Shown here piece by piece: positions 7,998 through 15,017 of a stretch of DNA of 64,000 nucleotides. Below the pieces are notes generated by a model. That model made no database searches and was not told where the DNA came from. It saw only the letters and a list, made by a program, of their open reading frames with translations. Both the position numbers and the translations under genes were made by a program. How positions within the stretch are numbered: the first letter of the stretch is position 1; the number at the start of each line of letters is the position of its first letter. The stretch is from positions 1-64,000 of the forward strand of contig NZ_LFCT01000012.1 in the NCBI RefSeq assembly GCF_008692605.1. Direction: 5' to 3'. Origin of the DNA: Sphingobium estronivorans. Its GTDB lineage: Bacteria > Pseudomonadota > Alphaproteobacteria > Sphingomonadales > Sphingomonadaceae.

Positions 7998-8963
7998 ATG
8001 TCCGTTCTTTCGCAGCCCCATTTCCACGACGAAGCCAAGGCTTTCGAGTATCTGGAAAGCGTCATTTGGGCGGACGGCGTGACCTGCCCGCACTGTGGCG
8101 TCGTTGGCGGTCGCGTCTATGACCTGTCGAACGTTCGCGGCTCCAAGAGCGTAAAGAACCCGGAAGGCGCGATCCGCCACGGCCTCAAGAAATGCGGTGA
8201 GTGCCGCAAGCAGTTCACGGTCAAGGTCGGCACCGTGTTCGAGCATGCCCGCATGCCGCTCTACAAGATGCTTCAAGCCGTTCACCTGATCGTTTCGAGC
8301 AAGAAGGGCATCAGCGCCCACCAGCTTAGCCGCGTTCTGGAAGTCCAGTATAAGAGCGCGTGGTTTCTGGCCCACCGTATCCGCGAAGCCATGCGTTCGG
8401 GCGACCTTGCCCCTTTCGGCGGTAACGGCGGCATCGTTGAAGTGGACGAAACTTTCATCGGCAAGTTGAAGGGCGTTGAGAAGAAGCGCGCTTTCCACCA
8501 CAAGATGAAGGTTCTGGCGCTGGTGGATCGTGAAACCGGCAAGGCCCGCACGATGGTCATTGATGACGTGAAGGCTGAAACCCTGATGCCGATCGTTCTG
8601 GAGAACGTCGCTCGCGAAACGCGCATCATGACCGACGAACATAGCGGCTATCGTTCGATCAAGGATCATTTCATCAGCCATGGCACCACCAGCCATGGCA
8701 AGGGCCAGTATGTCGATCTTGCCGACCGCACCATTCACAGCAACACCGTGGAAGGCTATTTCTCGATCTTCAAGCGCGGCATGAAGGGCGTGTATCAGCA
8801 TTGCGGCGAGCAGCACCTACACCGCTATCTGGCTGAATTTGAGTTCCGCTATAACAACCGCGTTGCCAATGGCGTGAACGACCGCCAGCGCGCCGTGGAA
8901 GGCCTCAAGGGCATAGTCGGTAAGCGACTGACCTATACAGCATCTAACTTCGCAGTCGCCTGA
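7998..8963 (+). CDS. IS1595-family (ISXO2-like) transposase
   Basis: A 321-aa DDE transposase. An N-terminal zinc ribbon (CPHCG near residue 32, CGECRKQF near 72) and a helix-turn-helix-like segment (KKGISAHQLSRVLEVQYKSA) precede the catalytic core: VEVDETFIGK (first Asp), MTDEHSGYRSI (second Asp) and NTVEGYFSIFKRGMKGVY (third acidic position). The reading frame is intact. An AAGGAG lies 11 bases before the ATG. It starts 42 bp inside the left inverted repeat and is followed by cargo after a 124-bp gap. Confidence 0.95.
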   Translation: MSVLSQPHFHDEAKAFEYLESVIWADGVTCPHCGVVGGRVYDLSNVRGSKSVKNPEGAIRHGLKKCGECRKQFTVKVGTVFEHARMPLYKMLQAVHLIVSSKKGISAHQLSRVLEVQYKSAWFLAHRIREAMRSGDLAPFGGNGGIVEVDETFIGKLKGVEKKRAFHHKMKVLALVDRETGKARTMVIDDVKAETLMPIVLENVARETRIMTDEHSGYRSIKDHFISHGTTSHGKGQYVDLADRTIHSNTVEGYFSIFKRGMKGVYQHCGEQHLHRYLAEFEFRYNNRVANGVNDRQRAVEGLKGIVGKRLTYTASNFAVA

Positions 8964-9042
8964 TAATCGGGCTGGAGGCCGGGTCAGGTCTCGCTGGCGC
9001 ACGAAGCCGCATAGGTGCGGAAAGTCGAAGAAAATTAGCTGA

Positions 9043-9074
9043 TTCACAAGCCTTGGTTGCCATGCTAGCCTAGC
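9043..9074 (+). promoter_or_regulatory. Candidate cargo promoter with small palindrome
   Basis: TTCACA (9043-9048) and TAGCCT (9066-9071) are spaced by 17 bp and could be a -35/-10 pair. A perfect inverted repeat GCTAG-C-CTAGC (9064-9074) covers the proposed -10, as an autorepressor site would. This would let the cargo be expressed apart from the transposase. Inferred from sequence only. Confidence 0.35.
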
Positions 9075-9087
9075 TTGGGAGTGAATA

Positions 9088-9939
9088 ATGACTACCGAAC
9101 GCGTCACGGTCACTGTGGAATCCAATATCGGAGAGGATGGCCCTCTCACGGTGATGGACACGCTTGACCAGTTCAAGGACGCGTTTGAATTGCTCACCGC
9201 AGCCGTGGCGCAAGAGGCTGGCGGGGAAAAAATCAAATGGCGACTAGAGCGGCTTTCTAAAAATTCCCCTGCGACGGTGACGGCTGTGGCTTATTCCCCC
9301 GATCCTGAGGTGATCGTTGCGCCACTTGTTTATCGGGGCAAGCAGAGGTTTGCGCGGGACCTTAGCGCGCTACGCGATGGTGAGGTAGCTCCTTGGCTCA
9401 AAAGCAAATCGGTGGTCGCTAAATCGCTACTCAAGCGCAATCTGAACGGTATCGGGCGCACCGCATTTGGGTTTGATGATGACGCCCCGATGGCAGTTTT
9501 GGTTGAAAAGACTGCGCGGGCCAGTTTGCAAGCCATAGAACGGGCGGAGGCTAGCGCCGAAGCGGAAGACCGCAGCCGATCTGAATGGGGAAGCCTTGAC
9601 GCGCATGTAGCCCGCACTGACACGTATCACGGAAGGCCTGCAATCTACATCAAGGTAAGATTGTCTGGTAAGATCATTCCTTGCATATTGTCCGACGAAC
9701 TAGCCAGCAAGGAGGGGCCAACGCACAGTTGGACTGATGCTTGGTCTGGAAAGCGTGTGCGCGTCAAAGGGCGGATATACTACGACAAGGGCGGAGAAGT
9801 TAGCCGCATTAGCGCAGTCAACCTTGAGGACATTTTGCCAAAACGAGTGGATTTGAAAGCCTTAAGGTCATTTGATCTTCTTGAAGGGAAAAATCCTACC
9901 GAACATCTAGATGATCTGTGGGGGCATTCTGATGACTGA
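9088..9939 (+). CDS. Transposon cargo protein of unknown function (283 aa)
   Basis: No family is recognised. The protein is soluble, with no signal peptide or membrane segment. It looks two-part: an N-terminal region (to about residue 150) with an acidic/hydrophobic start (VTVTVESNIGEDGPLTVMD), a charged Glu/Ala/Arg-rich linker near residues 150-170, and a beta-rich C-terminal region (about 180-260; GKRVRVKGRIYYDKGGEVSR) that could be a small beta-barrel. A GGGAG ribosome site stands 7 bases before the ATG. Its end overlaps the start of the PIN gene by 8 bases (ATGACTGA), so the two products are probably made together. In a toxin-antitoxin reading it, or one of the small proteins downstream, would restrain the nuclease. 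Confidence 0.8.
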   Translation: MTTERVTVTVESNIGEDGPLTVMDTLDQFKDAFELLTAAVAQEAGGEKIKWRLERLSKNSPATVTAVAYSPDPEVIVAPLVYRGKQRFARDLSALRDGEVAPWLKSKSVVAKSLLKRNLNGIGRTAFGFDDDAPMAVLVEKTARASLQAIERAEASAEAEDRSRSEWGSLDAHVARTDTYHGRPAIYIKVRLSGKIIPCILSDELASKEGPTHSWTDAWSGKRVRVKGRIYYDKGGEVSRISAVNLEDILPKRVDLKALRSFDLLEGKNPTEHLDDLWGHSDD

Positions 9940-10429
9940 TCGCAAGAAGGTCTATTGGGATGCTTGCGCGTGGCTCGGCCTCCTGAACGGTGAAGATGGG
10001 AAAGCGGCAGACTTAGAGCTTGTTTGGCGGAAGGCTGAACATGGCGAATTAGAAATATGGGCAAGCGCCTTCTGTATTGCAGAGGTATATAAGGCCAAAT
10101 GCGAAGACAAGAAGGTCGGCCTGCTACCAGAATATGACGCCGCAATTAACAATATGTTTGAGCAGGATTTTGTTCAGGTCGTCCAAGTTGATCTGGACAT
10201 TGCAAAGTTAGCGAAATCCCTGCTGCGGTCCGAGCAAAAATTAAAGAAACCGAGCGATGCGATTCACTTGGCTACAGCAATACACTGGAACGTCGATCAG
10301 ATGCACACCTACGATGGAAGCGACCTGCTCGGCCTTGTGGTGAATCGGGCCGATGGTAGTCTTTTGGAAATCTGCAAGCCGAGCATGATCGACGGCGAAA
10401 ATCTGTTCAATCGAGAAGGCCAGGCATGA
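9932..10429 (+). CDS. PIN-domain ribonuclease, toxin-like transposon cargo
   Basis: A 165-aa PIN (VapC-like) domain protein, expected to be a metal-dependent RNase. The acidic residues are in the right order: Asp in VYWDACAWLG, Glu in CIAEVYKAK, Asp in KPSDAIHLATA and Asp in MHTYDGSDLLG. The C-terminal ~30 residues extend past the usual PIN end. The ATG at 9932 is chosen over an upstream in-frame ATG at 9911 because it overlaps the previous stop and has a GTGGGGG seven to ten bases upstream. It overlaps the next small gene by ATGA. Stand-alone VapC toxins follow an antitoxin gene; here the partner is not a recognised VapB. Confidence 0.85.
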   Translation: MTDRKKVYWDACAWLGLLNGEDGKAADLELVWRKAEHGELEIWASAFCIAEVYKAKCEDKKVGLLPEYDAAINNMFEQDFVQVVQVDLDIAKLAKSLLRSEQKLKKPSDAIHLATAIHWNVDQMHTYDGSDLLGLVVNRADGSLLEICKPSMIDGENLFNREGQA

Positions 10430-10566
10430 CGCAGAAGGACAAAAGTCAACTCGACAAGTTCAAGGAAGCCGCCCGCGAGCTAGAGGCGGATGACGACGAA
10501 CAGCACTTCAAGGAGAGGCTGGCGAAGGTCGTGAAGCACAGGCCGGTTGAGGAGAAGCCAGAGTGA
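10426..10566 (+). CDS. 46-aa highly charged cargo protein
   Basis: A very small gene coding for 46 residues, begins MTQKDKSQLDKFKEAAREL. It is rich in Lys, Glu and Asp with a central DDDE, and is predicted largely helical. It overlaps the PIN gene by ATGA and the next gene by GTGA, so it is held in a translationally coupled chain, the best argument that it is real. Size and charge resemble small antitoxin or adaptor peptides, but no family is recognised. Confidence 0.65.
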   Translation: MTQKDKSQLDKFKEAARELEADDDEQHFKERLAKVVKHRPVEEKPE

Positions 10567-10871
10567 CCATCCCTCCGCTTCGCGACGAAGAAGTGGCGGA
10601 CTTTGTGCTGACCTTGACCTCGACAGAGCGCAGGATACTAGGTAATTTCGTGGATAAACGCGGGCGGCTATATCGGGTAATCGCTGAAAAGGCGGGAGTA
10701 TCCTACGCTGAAGCCCAGTCATTCGGAATGAAACTGCAAAAAGCGCGACTAGCGCACATATCTGTCATCCCTTTCGATGGATGCAGATTATTTCTCAATC
10801 ACCGAGGCGAACAAGTGAAGCACGCCGCTGAACTCCTCGAAGGCCTTCAAAAGCAACGTGCAGCGGAGTAG
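10563..10871 (+). CDS. 102-aa winged-helix-like cargo protein
   Basis: Starts at a GTG overlapping the previous stop by four bases. The region TSTERRILGNFVDKRGRLYR and the following AEKAGVSYAEAQSFGMKLQK read like a helix-turn-helix, and the VIPFDGCRLFLNHRGEQVK part like the wing and last helix, so a DNA-binding regulator or antitoxin is plausible. No precise family is recognised. Its TAG stop uses the first base of the right inverted repeat, so the gene fills the element to its edge. Confidence 0.7.
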   Translation: MTIPPLRDEEVADFVLTLTSTERRILGNFVDKRGRLYRVIAEKAGVSYAEAQSFGMKLQKARLAHISVIPFDGCRLFLNHRGEQVKHAAELLEGLQKQRAAE

Positions 10872-10893
10872 GTTTGTAATCTACATAATCGCC
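10871..10893. repeat. Right terminal inverted repeat of IS1595 element
   Basis: Reads GGTTTGTAATCTACATAATC then GCC, the imperfect reverse complement of the left end. It is followed at 10894-10901 by AAAGAAAA, the second copy of the target duplication. Confidence 0.95.
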
Positions 10894-10926
10894 AAAGAAA
10901 AAGGGCGACACCCGAAGGTGCCGCCC
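10894..10926 (-). terminator. rplL intrinsic terminator, interrupted by the transposon in its T-tract
   Basis: On the minus strand a 10-bp stem (GGGCGGCACC with GGTGTCGCCC, one G-U pair) closed by a TTCG tetraloop is followed by TTTTTCTTT. The T-run is the rplL-side copy of the transposon target duplication, so the insertion left this terminator functional while placing the element at its end. Confidence 0.85.
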
Positions 10927-10986
10927 TGATTTTCTCCGGTCGAAACCGGGAAGCATGGTCCCGCTTGCGCGGGACCCAACCCGAAC

Positions 10987-11364
10987 TTACTTGAGTTCGA
11001 CGGTCGCGCCGGCTTCTTCCAGCTGCTTCTTGATCTTTTCGGCTTCGTCCTTGCTGACGCCTTCCTTGACGGCCTTCGGCGCGCCTTCGACGAGCGCCTT
11101 GGCTTCGGTCAGGCCCAGGCCGGTGATGCCGCGGACTTCCTTGATGACGTTGATCTTCTTGCCACCGTCGCCGGTCAGGATCACGTCGAATTCGGTCTGC
11201 TCTTCAGCAGCGGCAGCGGCCGGGGCGCCAGCGGCGGGGCCAGCGACAGCGACAGCAGCGGCGGCCGAAACGCCCCACTTTTCTTCCAGGGCCTTCGACA
11301 GCTCAGCGGCTTCGAGGACGGTCAGGGCCGACAGCTGGTCGACCAGAGCATTGATATCTGCCAT
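10987..11364 (-). CDS. rplL: 50S ribosomal protein L7/L12
   Basis: A 125-aa stalk protein, usual length. N-terminal dimerisation helix region ([20 protein letters not shown]), Ala/Gly/Pro-rich hinge (residues ~38-55) and the conserved C-terminal factor-binding domain with [20 protein letters not shown] are present. It recruits translation factors to the ribosome. It follows rplJ by 57 bp. The usual rpoB gene is not downstream; a terminator and then the IS1595 element follow. Confidence 0.98.
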   Translation of the reverse strand: MADINALVDQLSALTVLEAAELSKALEEKWGVSAAAAVAVAGPAAGAPAAAAAEEQTEFDVILTGDGGKKINVIKEVRGITGLGLTEAKALVEGAPKAVKEGVSKDEAEKIKKQLEEAGATVELK

Positions 11365-11421
11365 GTTAAATCATTCCCTAAAAATTGCGTTGAAAACGTA
11401 CTTTCGGAAAAAGCGTGACCC

Positions 11422-11937
11422 TTAGGCCGCGTTCTTTTCCGCATAGGCGTTGAAGACCCGTGCGAGCTGGGCAGCCGGTGCCTGGGTGACGGTCGCGAGC
11501 TTGGTCGCGGGTGCAACGAGCAGCCCAACGATCTTCGCACGCAGTTCATCCAGCGACGGCATCGAGGCGAGCGCCTTGACGCCCTCCGCGTTCAGCATCA
11601 CATCGCCCATCGCGCCGCCAACGATCTCAAGCTTGTCGTTGGTCTTGGCGAAATCGACCGCAACCTTGGCGGCTGCGACCGGATCGGCCGAGGAGGCGAG
11701 GCCAACCGGGCCGGTCAGCAGGTCGCTGATGCCGGTGTAGCTGGTGCCTTCAAGGGCGATCTTGGCGAGGCGGTTCTTCGTAACCTTGTAGGTGCCACCG
11801 GCTTCGCGCATCTTCTGACGCAATTGGGTCGACTGGGCGACCGTCATGCCGAGGTTGCGGGTCACGACGACCACGCCGACCTCTGCCAGATGTGCGTTCA
11901 GCGCGGAAACGACCTCAGCTTTCTGATTACGATCCAT
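11422..11937 (-). CDS. rplJ: 50S ribosomal protein L10
   Basis: A 171-aa protein that anchors L7/L12 dimers to 23S rRNA and, as the L10-L12 complex, represses its own operon. [14 protein letters not shown] at the start and the C-terminal L12-binding helix ([18 protein letters not shown]) are typical. The ATG at 11937 has a GGAG ribosome site; the frame stays open upstream to 12132 but that part lies in the leader RNA and is not protein-like. The upstream region carries an L10 leader and an attenuator. Confidence 0.97.
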   Translation of the reverse strand: MDRNQKAEVVSALNAHLAEVGVVVVTRNLGMTVAQSTQLRQKMREAGGTYKVTKNRLAKIALEGTSYTGISDLLTGPVGLASSADPVAAAKVAVDFAKTNDKLEIVGGAMGDVMLNAEGVKALASMPSLDELRAKIVGLLVAPATKLATVTQAPAAQLARVFNAYAEKNAA

Positions 11938-12160
11938 GCCATTCTCCACTTCATGTCCGTCCGGAAAATCCGAACGAACGGCAAAAACCCGCGACGAATC
12001 GCGGGGCATTGAGTCCGAAGGGGAGAGATCGACTGGCCCGCATCCACATGGGAACAGGCAGACCCGGGCAGGCATAAAGCCCGGCCGGTAAAGAACTTTT
12101 CCCCGTCTAGGTTGGAAATTAAGAAGGGCCAATTCCCTTCACCAACTGTCTCGGACGGAA
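11938..12160 (-). promoter_or_regulatory. L10 leader RNA (ribosomal protein autoregulatory element)
   Basis: On the minus strand, 12101-12160 reads CCGTCC-GAGACAGTTGGTG, a GAAGGG/CCCTTC hairpin, then CTTAATTTCCAACC and GACGG. The CCGTC/GACGG closing stem (12154-12158 with 12103-12107), the GACAG-N-TGGTG and CTTAA-CCAACC internal loop strands fit the L10-leader family bound by the L10(L12)4 complex. About 95 bases further on comes an intrinsic terminator, then rplJ. This is 290 bp of DNA without a protein gene; the rest of it is leader. Confidence 0.75.
11983..12005 (-). terminator. Attenuator terminator in the rplJ leader
   Basis: Minus strand CCCGCGA-TTCG-TCGCGGG followed by TTTTT: a 7-bp GC-rich stem, stable tetraloop and T-run, ending 45 bases before the rplJ ATG. 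Its place between the L10 leader and rplJ suggests transcription attenuation, as known for rplJL of Bacillus subtilis. Confidence 0.75.
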
Positions 12161-12230
12161 GACCCCCGAAGGGATCTGCTGCGGGCGCCCCTACAACGGA
12201 CGGCGGAGGAAAGCAACGGATATGAATCCG

Positions 12231-14336
12231 TTACACACGATCCGCCTGCACCACCGTGTCCAGCCCGCGCAGCGCGGAGAGGATGCGGTTCAGATGCTGG
12301 GCGTCCGCCACTTCCAGGTCGATGATGTCGGTGTGAAAGGGGCCTTCCCGGTTCACCAGTTGCAGGTTCAGAATGTTCGCCTTGGTCGCGCCGAACACGT
12401 TGGTGACCGCGGCCAGCGCGCCCGGCTGGTTCTTGACGATCACCTGGAGCCGCGCGGTGCCGCCCTTCGACTTGCTGTCCCAGCTCAAATCCACCCAGTC
12501 GTCGTCCTGTCCCGCCTCCAGCGAGCGGCAGTCGATGGTGTGGACCTCGATCGGCTCGCCGGTGCGGCGGACGCCGACAATGCGGTCGCCGGGGACGGGG
12601 TGGCAGCAATCGCCCAGATTATAGGCAATGCCCGGCGTCAGGCCGCGGATCGAGACCGGGGCGTGCTGGCGCGGATGCGCCTCCTCCATGCCTTCGGCGC
12701 TGGTCGAGCCGGGGATCAGCGCTTCCATCACTTCCGAATCGAGCAGGCGGTGGGTGGCGATGGCCACCATCAGCGAGCCGCGATCCTCCAGCCTGAGTCG
12801 CTTCAAGGCGGCCTTCAGCGCCTTGTCGCCCAATTCGCTCGCCAGTTCGGGGGAGAAGCGGCCGATGATTTCGTCATAGAGCTTTTCGCCCAGCGCCACT
12901 TCCTCGCCGCGCTGCTTCTGGCGGATATAGCGGCGAATCGCGGCGCGGGCCTTGCCGGTGATGGCGAAGGTCAGCCAGCCGGGCTGCGGTTCCTGCCCTT
13001 CGGATTTCAGAATCTCGACCTGATCGCCATTTTCCAGCGGGGTGCGCAACGGCACGACCCGGCCGTTGACCTTCGCGCCGACGGTCTGGTTGCCGAGCGA
13101 GGTGTGCACCGCATAGGCGAAGTCGACGGGCGTCGAACCCTTGGGCAACTGGTGCAGTTCGCCCTTCGGGGAGAAGGCGAAGATGCGGTCCTGATACATC
13201 GCCATGCGGGTATGTTCGAGCAGTTCATCGGCATCCTGGCTCTGTTCCAGGATTTCGACGAGGTCGCGCAGCCAGGCGGCCTGATGGTCGCCGGCGTCGC
13301 CCTTCTGCTTGTAGGCCCAGTGCGCGGCAAGGCCGAGTTCGGCGTCATGATGCATGTCGCGGCTGCGGATCTGCACTTCGATCCGGGCATTGTCCTGGTG
13401 GATGACGGTGGTGTGCAGCGAGCGATAGCCATTGCGCTTGGGCGTGGAGATATAGTCCTTGAACCGGCCCGGCACCATTTTGTATGTCTGATGGATGATG
13501 CCCAGCGCGCGGTAGCAATCCTCCGTCGTCTCGGTGATGACGCGGAACGCCATGACGTCGGTCAGCTGTTCGAAGCTGATATGGCGTTCCTGCATCTTCT
13601 TCCAGATGGAATAGGGATGCTTTTCACGGCCCGACACCGTGACCGACAGCCCCTTGCCGCCCAGCAGCAATTGCAGTTCTGCGCCGATGCGGTCGACCTT
13701 GTCATGGCCGCCTTCCTTCAGATGCTCCAACCGTTTGGTGATGCTGTCATAGGCTTCCGGTTCGAGTTCGCGGAAGGCGAGCAACTGCATCTCGCGCATG
13801 AAGTCGTACATGCCGATCCGCTCCGCCAGCGGGGCATAGATGTCCATCGTCTCCCTGGCGATGCGGCGGCGCTTCTGCTCATTCTTGATGAAGTGCAGCG
13901 TGCGCATATTGTGCAGCCGGTCGGCCAACTTCACCAGCAGAACGCGGATGTCGTCCGACATGGCGAGCAGAAATTTGCGCAAATTCTCCGCCGCCCGCTC
14001 ATTTTCGGACATGGCCTCGATCTTGCTGAGCTTGGTGACGCCGTCGACCATCTTGGCGACGTCCTTGCCGAAGGCGTGCTCAATCTCCTCATAGGTGACG
14101 AGCGTGTCCTCGATCGTGTCGTGCAGCAGCGCGGTCACGATGGTCTGGTCGTCCAGATTGAAGTCGGTCAAAATGCCGGCAACTTCAATCGGATGGCTGA
14201 AATAGGGGTCGCCGCTGGCGCGCTTTTGCGAACCATGTTTCTGGACCGAAAAGACATAGGCGCGGTTGATCATCGCTTCGTCCGCATCCGGATCGTAGCG
14301 TTTCACCCGTTCGACAAGTTCATACTGGCGTAACAT
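12231..14336 (-). CDS. rsh: Bifunctional (p)ppGpp synthetase/hydrolase Rsh (RelA/SpoT)
   Basis: A 701-aa stringent-response enzyme that makes and degrades (p)ppGpp. Order: HD hydrolase domain (about 25-180; YFSHPIEVAGIL, LLHDTIEDT, KLADRLHNMRTL), synthetase domain (about 230-340; KHPYSIWKKMQ, VMAFRVI, KRNGYRSLHTTVI), TGS (about 380-440; FSPKGELHQLPKGSTPVDFAY), a zinc-finger-like/helical part (DCCHPVPGDRIVG) and a C-terminal ACT domain (AVTNVFGATKANI). The HD residues are kept, so both activities are expected. The ATG at 14336 is chosen; upstream frame is not conserved-looking. A small hairpin at 12215-12232 covers the stop codon. Confidence 0.96.
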   Translation of the reverse strand: MLRQYELVERVKRYDPDADEAMINRAYVFSVQKHGSQKRASGDPYFSHPIEVAGILTDFNLDDQTIVTALLHDTIEDTLVTYEEIEHAFGKDVAKMVDGVTKLSKIEAMSENERAAENLRKFLLAMSDDIRVLLVKLADRLHNMRTLHFIKNEQKRRRIARETMDIYAPLAERIGMYDFMREMQLLAFRELEPEAYDSITKRLEHLKEGGHDKVDRIGAELQLLLGGKGLSVTVSGREKHPYSIWKKMQERHISFEQLTDVMAFRVITETTEDCYRALGIIHQTYKMVPGRFKDYISTPKRNGYRSLHTTVIHQDNARIEVQIRSRDMHHDAELGLAAHWAYKQKGDAGDHQAAWLRDLVEILEQSQDADELLEHTRMAMYQDRIFAFSPKGELHQLPKGSTPVDFAYAVHTSLGNQTVGAKVNGRVVPLRTPLENGDQVEILKSEGQEPQPGWLTFAITGKARAAIRRYIRQKQRGEEVALGEKLYDEIIGRFSPELASELGDKALKAALKRLRLEDRGSLMVAIATHRLLDSEVMEALIPGSTSAEGMEEAHPRQHAPVSIRGLTPGIAYNLGDCCHPVPGDRIVGVRRTGEPIEVHTIDCRSLEAGQDDDWVDLSWDSKSKGGTARLQVIVKNQPGALAAVTNVFGATKANILNLQLVNREGPFHTDIIDLEVADAQHLNRILSALRGLDTVVQADRV

Positions 14337-14447
14337 CGTGTGCGATTGTCCGCGATGGGCCTTGCCGTGCAACAAAAAAATCCCATTTAGACACAATGAC
14401 GCTGCACTTTTGCAACGCCGGTGGCTTTGAGCTATCAAGCGAAGACG

Positions 14448-14942
14448 ATGACATATAATCTGGCGCAGGATCTGGAACAATGCGCGCTACCCAGCGCGCT
14501 GGAGGCTATGGGTGAACGCTGGTCGTTCCTGATCTTGCGGGGGGCCCTGTCGGGCATCCGCCATTTCGAGGAGTTCCAGTCGACCCTTGGCATCGCCCGC
14601 AACATTCTGGCCAACCGGCTCGCGCGGCTTGTGGAAAACGGCATCATGGTGCGCCAGCCGATGCAGTGCGACCGGCGCAAGGTCGAATATCGCCTGACCG
14701 AAAAGGGGCAGGATCTGGCGCCGGCCATGATCGCCTTGCGCCAATGGGGCGAGAAATGGGGCTGTGGCCCGATCGCCTGTCAGGTCCTGGCGGATGGGCG
14801 GGACCGCCAGCCGATCCGCAAGATGACGGTCCAGGCCCATGACGGCCGGGTGCTGGAACTGAGCGACCTTGTCTGGCTGTGCGTCGATGAGGAAACGCCC
14901 GTGGCGGCCGCGCCGCCGCCCGAAACGGTGAAGGCGGCCTGA
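14448..14942 (+). CDS. HxlR family winged-helix transcription regulator
   Basis: A 164-aa regulator. The N-terminal 100 residues match the HxlR/MarR-like winged helix: CALPSALEAMGERWSFLILRG, then IRHFEEFQSTLGIARNILAN and RRKVEYRLTEKGQDLAPAM. The Cys in LEQCALP corresponds to the redox- or ligand-sensing Cys seen in many members. A variable C-terminal tail of about 60 residues follows. Start could be GTG at 14421; the ATG at 14448 fits the family better. It is divergent from rsh and upstream of the two-component pair, target unknown. Confidence 0.85.
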   Translation: MTYNLAQDLEQCALPSALEAMGERWSFLILRGALSGIRHFEEFQSTLGIARNILANRLARLVENGIMVRQPMQCDRRKVEYRLTEKGQDLAPAMIALRQWGEKWGCGPIACQVLADGRDRQPIRKMTVQAHDGRVLELSDLVWLCVDEETPVAAAPPPETVKAA

Positions 14943-15017
14943 CCGGAGCGGCCGCGGCTTTGCTTTTTGCAAAAAAGCGGTTCCCACTTTTTTGCGCGAT
15001 GCTCTAGTCTGGCGGCA

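Larger units (their letters stand above)
7934..10893 (+). mobile_element. Complete IS1595-family transposon with four cargo genes
   Basis: A 2960-bp element bounded by 23-bp imperfect inverted repeats (20/23 identical) and flanked by a perfect 8-bp direct repeat AAAGAAAA at 7926-7933 and 10894-10901; eight bases is the target duplication length of the IS1595 family. It contains one ISXO2-like transposase and four same-strand passenger genes. The cargo is visibly lower in GC than the chromosome around it. It landed inside the T-tract of the rplL terminator, leaving both flanking genes intact. Clean ends and duplication point to a recent insertion. Confidence 0.95.

Noticed and set aside
6933..8816. 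A 627-codon minus-strand frame over the N-formylglutamate amidohydrolase and the transposase
   Set aside because: It spans the transposon boundary, so it cannot be an old gene, and both plus-strand proteins are certain.
12215..12232. Hairpin over the rsh stop codon as an intrinsic terminator
   Set aside because: A 7-bp stem with a 4-base loop is present, but no T-tract follows, so it was not listed as a terminator.
12222..14333. A 703-codon plus-strand frame opposite rsh
   Set aside because: Shadow of the RelA/SpoT gene with typical antisense composition.
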